A program made the position numbers and the translations under genes. From Methylobacterium ajmalii (lineage in GTDB: Bacteria; Pseudomonadota; Alphaproteobacteria; Rhizobiales; Beijerinckiaceae), in assembly GCF_016613415.1 (NCBI RefSeq), contig NZ_JACWCT010000125.1, forward strand, positions 39,664 to 103,663: DNA of 64,000 nucleotides, read 5' to 3'. Shown here one piece after another: positions 58,792 to 64,000 of the stretch (its first letter is position 1; each line of letters starts with the position of its first letter). The notes below the pieces were generated by a model that saw only the letters and a program-made list of their open reading frames with translations, was not told the origin of the DNA and did no database searches.

Positions 58792-58951
58792 CGCCCGCTC
58801 CCCCCGGTCCGGCCGCCCCGCCGCGCCCCGCGCGCAACGAATCGGCAACGAACGTGCCCGGTGCATAAAGTCTGCCGGGGAAAAGTAAACGACCGCTCCC
58901 GGCCACACCGCGATGGCGCGGGGGCCGGAAGCCGTGGCAGTGTCGCGCGCG

Positions 58952-59920
58952 ATGACCCAGCGCAGCGACGATTCCCGCCGCCGGTCTCCGGACCGGTCCG
59001 CCACCGGCCGGGGCCCGGCCGTCTATACCGCCTTCGGCCTCGCCGCCGAGGCCGATCCCCTGCCCCCCGGCCTGCACGTCGTGGCGACGCCGATCGGCAA
59101 CCTGAAGGACGTGAGCTTCCGGGCCCTCGCGACGCTCGCCGCCGCCGACGCGGTTTTGGCCGAGGATACCCGCGTCACTCGCACGCTGCTCGCCCATTAC
59201 GGCATCACCACGCCGCTCGTGGCCTATCACGAGCATTCGGGCGAGGGGGTGCGCGACCGGATGATCGCCCGGATGCAGGGCGGCGAAGCCCTGGCACTGG
59301 TCTCGGATGCCGGCACGCCGCTGGTCTCCGATCCCGGCTTCAAGCTGGTCCAGGCGGCGATCGCGGCGGGCCTTGCCGTGACCCCGATTCCCGGGCCCTC
59401 GGCCGCGATCACGGCGCTGGTCGCGGCCGGCCTGCCGACCGACCGGTTCTTCTTCGAGGGGTTCCTGCCGCAGAAGAGCGGCGCCCGGCGCAACCGCCTG
59501 GCGATGCTCGCCGGCGTGCCGGGCACGCTGGTTCTGTTCGAGGCACCCCACCGCCTGCCCGAGATGCTGGCGGACGCCGCCGAGGTGCTGGGCGGCACCC
59601 GCCCGGCCGCGGTGGCGCGCGAGCTGACCAAGCTGTTCGAGACCGTGCGCCGGGGCGACCTCGCCTCGCTCGCCGCCGAGTACGCCGCCGCCGGTCCGCC
59701 GAAGGGCGAGGTGGTGGTGGTGATCGGCACCGCGCCCGAGGATGCGCCCGGCCCGGAGCACGACGCCGACCTCGACGCCCGGATCGAGGCGGCGCTCGCC
59801 CGCCACTCGATCAAGGACGCGGCCAGCCTCGTCGCCGACGAGACCGGCCTGAAGCGGCGCGAGGTCTATGCCCGCGCCCTGGTGCTGGCCCGCCGCGGCG
59901 GCGATGCCGGCGAGGCCTGA
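58952..59920 (+). CDS. rsmI: 16S rRNA (cytidine-1402-2'-O)-methyltransferase
   Basis: 323-residue SAM-dependent methyltransferase (tetrapyrrole methylase fold) that modifies C1402 in the ribosomal P site. HVVATPIGNLKDVSFRALATL, EDTRVTRTLLAHY, LVSDAGTPLVSDPG and IPGPSAAITALVAAGLPTDRFFFEGFLP are intact. The MTQRSDD start was chosen; an ATG 13 codons upstream is possible. Overlaps yraN by 17 bases. Confidence 0.96.
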   Translation: MTQRSDDSRRRSPDRSATGRGPAVYTAFGLAAEADPLPPGLHVVATPIGNLKDVSFRALATLAAADAVLAEDTRVTRTLLAHYGITTPLVAYHEHSGEGVRDRMIARMQGGEALALVSDAGTPLVSDPGFKLVQAAIAAGLAVTPIPGPSAAITALVAAGLPTDRFFFEGFLPQKSGARRNRLAMLAGVPGTLVLFEAPHRLPEMLADAAEVLGGTRPAAVARELTKLFETVRRGDLASLAAEYAAAGPPKGEVVVVIGTAPEDAPGPEHDADLDARIEAALARHSIKDAASLVADETGLKRREVYARALVLARRGGDAGEA

Positions 59921-60287
59921 CGGCGCGGCCCGGCGCCGGCTCCACCTCGCCCGCGGCCGGCGGGCCGAAATCCTGGCGGCGCTCGCCCTGCTGCTGAAGG
60001 GCTACCGGCCGCTCGCCTGGCGTGTGTCGCTCGGCGGCGGCGAGATCGACCTGATCGTGCGCCGCGGCAGCGTCGTCGCCTTCGTCGAGGTCAAGGCCCG
60101 TCCGACCCTGGAGGCGGCCCAGGTCGCGATCGACGCGCGCAAGCGCCGCCTCGTGTCCCGCGCGGCCCGGGCGTGGATCGCCCGCGCGCCCTGGTGCGCC
60201 GGCCTGACGCTCCGGGCCGACGCGGTCCTCGTCGCGCCCGGCCGCTGGCCCCGCCACGTCGTCTCCGCCTTCGAGCTGGATTCGTAG
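59904..60287 (+). CDS. YraN/UPF0102 family protein
   Basis: 127-residue restriction-endonuclease-like fold: GRRAEILAALALLLKGYRPLAWR, then GGGEIDLIVRRGSVVAFVEVKAR, where GEIDL and VEVK provide the Asp/Glu-x-Lys nuclease signature, and AARAWIARAPW at the end. A possible Holliday-junction-type nuclease; function unproven. The start lies inside rsmI, implying translational coupling. Confidence 0.9.
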   Translation: MPARPDGAARRRLHLARGRRAEILAALALLLKGYRPLAWRVSLGGGEIDLIVRRGSVVAFVEVKARPTLEAAQVAIDARKRRLVSRAARAWIARAPWCAGLTLRADAVLVAPGRWPRHVVSAFELDS

Positions 60288-60372
60288 CGGTTAGCCCTGT
60301 TCCGTTCATCTTGCGTGCAGCGCACCATGCCTAAGCTTGCAGTGCGGCCTGAACGAGAACGGGGTGAGCGAG

Positions 60373-60591
60373 ATGCGCAGCGGGTTCGGATGCGAGTCGT
60401 GCGGTTCGCCGGCGGTCCGCCTGCCGGCCGCCCTGACCGACGAGGCGATGATCCAGTGCGACCGCTGCGGCTGCACGCTGATGGCCTGGGGCGCGTTCAA
60501 GCGCCGGGTCGAGGCGCAGGAGGCCGCCGACCTGCGCGGCCCCGCGGAGCGGCGCAAGGGCGGGGCGCAGCCCGACGCGCGGAGCGCGTGA
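60373..60591 (+). CDS. small zinc-ribbon protein
   Basis: 72 residues with two CxxC pairs, CESCGSP and CDRCGC, spaced about 22 residues apart, as in a zinc ribbon; a Lys/Arg/Glu-rich tail follows. Function unknown. GGGGTGAG lies upstream. Alternative starts at 60364 (GTG) or 60337 would add up to 12 residues. Confidence 0.7.
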   Translation: MRSGFGCESCGSPAVRLPAALTDEAMIQCDRCGCTLMAWGAFKRRVEAQEAADLRGPAERRKGGAQPDARSA

Positions 60592-60610
60592 GGGCCGGCT
60601 CGCCGCCCAC

Positions 60611-60660
60611 GAGCAGATTTCGCAAGAAGCGGCATCCGGTTTTTACGACAGACATCGGCG
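60611..60660 (+). repeat. diverged copy D of the TAGAGCA hairpin repeat
   Basis: GAGCAGATTTCGC, then GAAGCGGCATCCGG and TTTTTACGAC follow the order of the family (GAGCA, GAAGCGGAT, CCGG, TTCGTCG) but the arms no longer pair well. It lies after the zinc-ribbon gene. Confidence 0.5.
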
Positions 60661-60712
60661 ACGAACCGAGAACCTGAACGGGCGAAGCGTCGGCCCGCCG
60701 ATGCGAGCCGAC

Positions 60713-61081
60713 TCAGGATGACGCGATCGTCTCGTCGGCGCGTGGCGTCGTGCCGAGGCCGGACGCATAGGCGTTGATGATCGCCGCCAGCAGGCCGGGG
60801 AAGCGGGCCTCCACCTCGGCCCAGCGGGACTGGTTGCGCATCTCGACGCCATGGCGCTCGCTGCGGATCAATCCGGCCTCGCGCAGCACCTTGACGTGGT
60901 TGGACAGCGAGGATTTCGGGATCACGCGGTCGCCGATCGCCGACAGGGCGGAGCATGCCTCGACGCAGCCGGCCCGCATGATCCCGGCGAAGATGGCGGC
61001 CCGGTCGGGATCGGCGAGGGCGTGCAGGATCGCCTCGGGCCGCACGTCCTCGATGGCGGGGTGGAACAAGGGTCTCATCAA
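60713..61081 (-). CDS. ArsR-type winged-helix repressor
   Basis: 122-residue regulator: ILHALADPDRAAIFAGIMRAG, then PKSSLSNHVKVLREAGLIRSERHGVEMRNQSRWAEVE, the winged helix-turn-helix of the ArsR/DUF24-like group. Metal Cys pair absent (a lone EACSAL), so a non-metal ligand is likely. It diverges from an SDR gene with a palindromic operator between them. Confidence 0.88.
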   Translation of the reverse strand: MMRPLFHPAIEDVRPEAILHALADPDRAAIFAGIMRAGCVEACSALSAIGDRVIPKSSLSNHVKVLREAGLIRSERHGVEMRNQSRWAEVEARFPGLLAAIINAYASGLGTTPRADETIASS

Positions 61082-61111
61082 CCGTCCGTAGGGGTCTTGA
61101 ACTCCGTCGCC

Positions 61112-61134
61112 ATAGTTCCGAAATTCCGAACTAT
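61112..61134. promoter_or_regulatory. palindrome in the ArsR/SDR gap
   Basis: ATAGTTC (61112-61118) and GAACTAT (61128-61134) are exact inverted repeats spaced by 9 bases (CGAAATTCC), 31 bases upstream of the ArsR-type start and about 50 upstream of the SDR start. The probable operator of the ArsR-type repressor. Confidence 0.7.
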
Positions 61135-61184
61135 GGGACTATCGCTCCGCCGACGGAGCGGGCCCGGATCGGAGAGTAGCACGC

Positions 61185-61931
61185 ATGTCGAAGCTTGAGG
61201 GCAAGGTCGCCGTCGTGACCGGCGCGTCGAAGGGCATCGGCGCCGGGATCGCCAAGGCTCTGGCGCGCGAGGGCGCGGCCGTGGTGGTGAACTACGCCTC
61301 CAGCCGGGCGGGAGCCGACGCGGTCGTCGCGGCCATCGTCGGGGCCGGCGGCAGGGCGGTCGCGGTCCGGGGCGACGTGACCAGGGCGCCGGAGGCGCAG
61401 GCGCTGATCGAGGCCGCCGTCGGGGAATTCGGCCGGCTCGACGTGCTGGTCAACAATTCGGGCATCTACGAATTTGCCGCGATCGAGGACCTGACCGAGG
61501 CCCATTACCGGCGTCAGTTCGACGTCAACGTGCTCGGGCTCCTGCTGACGACGCAGGCCGCCGCGAGGCATCTCGGCGAGGGCGGCAGCATCGTGAACAT
61601 CTCCTCGGCCATCACCCACGTGCACACGCCGATGGCGGCGGTCTATGCCGGGACCAAGGGTGCGGTGAACGCCATCTCGGGGGTGCTCGCCAACGAGCTG
61701 GCGCCGCGCAAGATCCGGGTGAACGTGGTCAGCCCGGGCTTCGTCGTGACCGAGGGCACGCACGCCGCCGGGGTCGTCGGCTCCGACATGGAGGCCGGCC
61801 TCGTCGCGCAGACGCCTCTGGGTCGCGCCGGCCGCCCGGAGGACATCGCCGGGGTGGTGGCGTTCCTGGCCTCCGACGAGGCCGGCTGGCTGACGGGCGA
61901 GGTCATCACCGCCAGCGGCGGCATCCGCTGA
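61185..61931 (+). CDS. SDR-family oxidoreductase
   Basis: 248-residue short-chain dehydrogenase: VTGASKGIGAGIAKAL (NAD(P) loop), NNSG, ISSA with catalytic Ser, VYAGTKGAVNAI (Tyr-x-x-x-Lys pair) and the C-terminal GEVITASGGIR. 3-oxoacyl-ACP reductase/glucose-dehydrogenase-like, substrate unknown. Divergent from the ArsR-type gene, which probably represses it. Confidence 0.92.
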   Translation: MSKLEGKVAVVTGASKGIGAGIAKALAREGAAVVVNYASSRAGADAVVAAIVGAGGRAVAVRGDVTRAPEAQALIEAAVGEFGRLDVLVNNSGIYEFAAIEDLTEAHYRRQFDVNVLGLLLTTQAAARHLGEGGSIVNISSAITHVHTPMAAVYAGTKGAVNAISGVLANELAPRKIRVNVVSPGFVVTEGTHAAGVVGSDMEAGLVAQTPLGRAGRPEDIAGVVAFLASDEAGWLTGEVITASGGIR

Positions 61932-62150
61932 GGCGGGACGCTCAAGGCCGCGCGCGCCGCATGACGGCGCGGGCGGTCGACGAGGGCGAGGTCCGTCGCC
62001 GGGCCCGCGGGCGCAACCGTTCCATGCAGCCCGGTCCGGCGCGGCGAGATGTCGCGACCGAGGGACGGATCGACTTGCCTCGACTGGCGGTCGATGGAAT
62101 CTATACTGTCTGAAATCGGACGATCGCGCCGGCGACCGGGCGCGTATCGG

Positions 62151-62537
62151 TCAGTTCGCCGCGGCGATCGCGGCGATCAGGGTGCGCTTGAGGTCCTGCT
62201 GGCTGAACGGCTTCTGCACGACCGGCCGGTCGCGGAACGGCTCGCGGATGCCCGCGCCGCCGTAGCCGGTGGAGAAGACCAGGGGCAGCCCACGGCGTAC
62301 GATCGCCTCGGCGACGGGGTAGATCGGCTCGCCGGCGACGTTGACGTCGAGGATCGCGACCACGAAGCTCTCGCTCTCGGCCATCTCGAGCGCTTTGCTG
62401 AGCCGAGCCGCCGGACCCACGACCTCGCAGCCGAAATCGAGCAGCATGTCCTCCAGGAGCATCGAGATCGCCGCTTCGTCCTCGACGACGAGGACGCGGG
62501 CACCGTTCAGAAGCTCTTCGTTTGTTTCCGTGCCCAC
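62151..62537 (-). CDS. single-domain response regulator
   Basis: 128-residue receiver protein: ARVLVVEDEAAISMLLEDML (acidic pair), AILDVNVAGEPIYPVAEAI with phospho-Asp64, FSTGYGG and VVQKPFSQQDLKRTLIAAI with Lys109. Similar to receivers paired with HWE/HisKA_2 kinases in alphaproteobacteria. Start is a GTG with GAGGGAAAG about 10 bases upstream. No kinase gene adjacent. Confidence 0.88.
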   Translation of the reverse strand: MGTETNEELLNGARVLVVEDEAAISMLLEDMLLDFGCEVVGPAARLSKALEMAESESFVVAILDVNVAGEPIYPVAEAIVRRGLPLVFSTGYGGAGIREPFRDRPVVQKPFSQQDLKRTLIAAIAAAN

Positions 62538-62701
62538 GCCGGATGTCTTTCCCTCATCGCCCCGAATCGGGGACCGACCGAACCGTCCCCGAGGCGGCGG
62601 GAGCCGTTGCGCCGTCGGGGGTTCCCATCGCCCGCAGCCCGTGCGAGTCCGCGGCGACACGCGTCACCAGCGCCGGTGAGCCGTCGCCCGGAAAGGCAGT
62701 C

Positions 62702-63673
62702 ATGTCAAGCGTAGCGGGCTGGGACGCGATGCAGCGGGGATCGGGGCCGCGTGCCCCCTTGAATCGACGCCGCGTAGTATCGGGTGCGCTCGCCGGTCTT
62801 GTCTGGGGCGCGGCGGGTCTGGCGCTGGGTTCGACGGGGCGCCCGGTCGTCGTCGCCTCGAAGATCGATGGCGAGGGCGCGCTCCTCGGGCACATGATCG
62901 TCCTGAGTCTTCGGCGCCTCGGCGTGCCGGTGACCCCGCGGCTGCAGCTCGGCCCGACCCGCATCGTGCGCGCCGCGCTCCAGGCCGGCGAGATCGACGC
63001 CTACCCCGAATATACCGGCAACGCCGCCTTCTTCTCCGGCACCGATGCCGACCCGGCCTGGCGCCGGGCCGAGACCGCGCTCGCCGCGGCACGCCGCTTC
63101 GACGGGGCGAACGGCCTGACCTGGCTCACGCCTGCGCCCGCCAACAACACCTGGCAGATCGCCGTCGCGGGCAAGCTCGCCAGGGTCGAGGGCCTGCGCA
63201 CGATGGCGGATTTCGCCGGCGCGGTCCGTCGCGGCCTGATCGAGCTCTGCGCCTCGGCGGAATTCGTCGAGAGCCCGGCCGCCCTGCCGTCCTTCGAGCG
63301 GGCCTACGATTTCGCCCTGCCGCGGGAGCGGATCGTGATGCTGCCCGGCGGCGACACCGCCGTCACCCTGCGGGCCGCAGCGCAAGGGATCAGCGGGGTC
63401 AACGCCGGCATGGTCTACGGCACCGACGGGGCGATCGCGGCCCTCGACGTGGTGGTGATGAGCGATCCCCTGGGCGCGCAGATCGTCTACGAGCCGGCGC
63501 CGCTCGTCCGCGCCGAGGCGCTGGCGCGCCACCCCGCGATGGCGCCCGCACTCGACCGGCTCTTCTCCGGCCTCGACCTCGCGACGCTGCGCCGGCTCAA
63601 CGCGCAGGTGGCGGTGGACGGCGACACGCCGGAGGCCGTCGCCCGCCGCTACCTCGAATCGGTCGCACCATGA
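62702..63673 (+). CDS. osmoprotectant ABC transporter substrate-binding protein
   Basis: 323 residues, OpuAC/OsmX family: Tat-like N-terminus (NRRRVVSGALAGLVWGAAGLALG), then KIDGEGALLGHMIVLSLRRLGVPV, EIDAYPEYTGNAAFF (the YPEYTG motif) and AQGISGVNAGMVYGTDGAIAALDVVV. It should bind glycine betaine, choline or a related quaternary ammonium compound. Its stop overlaps the ATG of the permease gene. Confidence 0.88.
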   Translation: MSSVAGWDAMQRGSGPRAPLNRRRVVSGALAGLVWGAAGLALGSTGRPVVVASKIDGEGALLGHMIVLSLRRLGVPVTPRLQLGPTRIVRAALQAGEIDAYPEYTGNAAFFSGTDADPAWRRAETALAAARRFDGANGLTWLTPAPANNTWQIAVAGKLARVEGLRTMADFAGAVRRGLIELCASAEFVESPAALPSFERAYDFALPRERIVMLPGGDTAVTLRAAAQGISGVNAGMVYGTDGAIAALDVVVMSDPLGAQIVYEPAPLVRAEALARHPAMAPALDRLFSGLDLATLRRLNAQVAVDGDTPEAVARRYLESVAP

Positions 63674-64000
63674 GGCCCTCCGAGATGACGCCTCCCGGCA
63701 CGATGCCGCCCCGGACCTTGCCGCCTTCGATGCCGTCCCGCGGGCTGCCCCTCGCGACGGCCGGCCTCGCCGTCGCGGCGCTCGCGGGCCTGCCCGTCCT
63801 CACGCTCGCGCCGAACCGCCTCGTGCCCGGCGCGCCCGTCGGGATCGGCCTGCCCGGCCTCGGGCTCGGCCTCCTGGCGCTCGCCGCGGGCCTGCTGCTC
63901 GCCGCCCCCGCCTCCGCCAAGGGAAGCCGCCTCGCCCTCGCGGCGGCGCTCGCGGCCTGGTGCGGGCTGGTGCTCGCCGCCGGCCAGGGCGCCGCGGGGC
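63670..64000 (+). CDS. ABC transporter permease, N-terminal part (cut by window edge)
   Basis: First 110 residues. After a Pro/Met-rich stretch (MTPPGTMPPRTLPPSMPSRG) come three hydrophobic segments (LPLATAGLAVAALAGLPVLTL; PGLGLGLLALAAGLLLAAPA; LALAAALAAWCGLVLAAG). The ATGA overlap with the substrate-binding-protein gene and the position identify the OpuCB-type permease of the same importer. The gene continues beyond the window. Confidence 0.75.
   Translation, partial: MRPSEMTPPGTMPPRTLPPSMPSRGLPLATAGLAVAALAGLPVLTLAPNRLVPGAPVGIGLPGLGLGLLALAAGLLLAAPASAKGSRLALAAALAAWCGLVLAAGQGAAG

Noticed and set aside
62049..62150. A TATACT-containing promoter reading toward the antisense of the response regulator
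   Set aside because: A -10-like TATACT is present near 62102 but no -35 at acceptable spacing, and no gene lies downstream on that strand for 550 bases.
1..64000. CRISPR array, insertion sequence, prophage, tRNA or rRNA genes
   Set aside because: No regularly spaced repeats, transposase or integrase motifs, or T-loop-bearing cloverleaf candidates outside coding regions were seen.

Overview
The window is a very GC-rich alphaproteobacterial chromosome segment, most likely Methylobacterium or a close relative in the Methylobacteriaceae. The evidence is gene content and arrangement (argD-argF-hslO, an ssb with an alphaproteobacterial GTTC-N7-GTTC LexA box, RsmI-YraN divergent from a periplasmic penicillin-binding-protein activator, the long alphaproteobacterial dCTP deaminase, malate synthase G). 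I see no phage, insertion sequence, CRISPR, tRNA or rRNA. It reads as ordinary chromosome with small accessory pockets; the last gene at each edge is cut.

Layout. 1-5.2 kb: dcd (partial), a membrane protein, apaG, argE, a LysE exporter, a PRC-barrel protein and hslO. 5.4-9.5 kb: argF and argD behind a clear sigma70-type promoter, then RidA, a glycerophosphodiesterase and a small conserved protein. 9.6-14.3 kb: a 77-aa unknown gene with its own SOS box, a metallo-beta-lactamase-fold enzyme and a 1057-aa subtilisin autotransporter. 14.3-18.8 kb: a quinate/shikimate catabolic unit (MHS transporter, shikimate/quinate dehydrogenase, divergent dehydroshikimate dehydratase-VOC fusion) around an operator-promoter region. 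19-25.6 kb: parvulin, a small secreted protein, then a run of four genes (Pat-like acyl-CoA synthetase/acetyltransferase, YoaK, AraC regulator, DUF2000). 25.6-28.7 kb: an MFS/TetR divergent pair and a degenerate CYTH-domain protein. 29-33.7 kb: two different O-acetylhomoserine sulfhydrylases bracket an HWE histidine kinase and a single-domain response regulator, all on one strand. 33.9-40.1 kb: GrpB, a Gly-rich secreted protein, Trm112, LON-domain protein, a thioredoxin-TPR protein, and dctA-ROK kinase-Lrp. 40.6-44 kb: SOS-boxed ssb followed by three Tad minor-pilin-like genes, the first carrying a lectin-like C-terminal domain. 44-50.7 kb: malate synthase G, DUF2076, L,D-transpeptidase, a lone CheZ and a GT61 glycosyltransferase. 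50.8-60.6 kb: uvrC-pgsA-moaD, DUF3616, thioesterase-YkgJ, hemW, PBP activator, rsmI-yraN and a zinc ribbon. 60.7-64 kb: ArsR/SDR pair, a response regulator and the start of an osmoprotectant ABC transporter.

Two interspersed repeat families are visible: a ~125-bp nested palindrome (two copies) and a ~50-bp hairpin (four copies, two of which supply the stop codon of the gene before them). The observations most worth following are the SOS-boxed 77-aa gene, the TadG-lectin fusion, the sulfhydrylase/two-component block, the operator motif shared by the quinate unit and the MFS/TetR pair, and the repeat that doubles as a stop codon.
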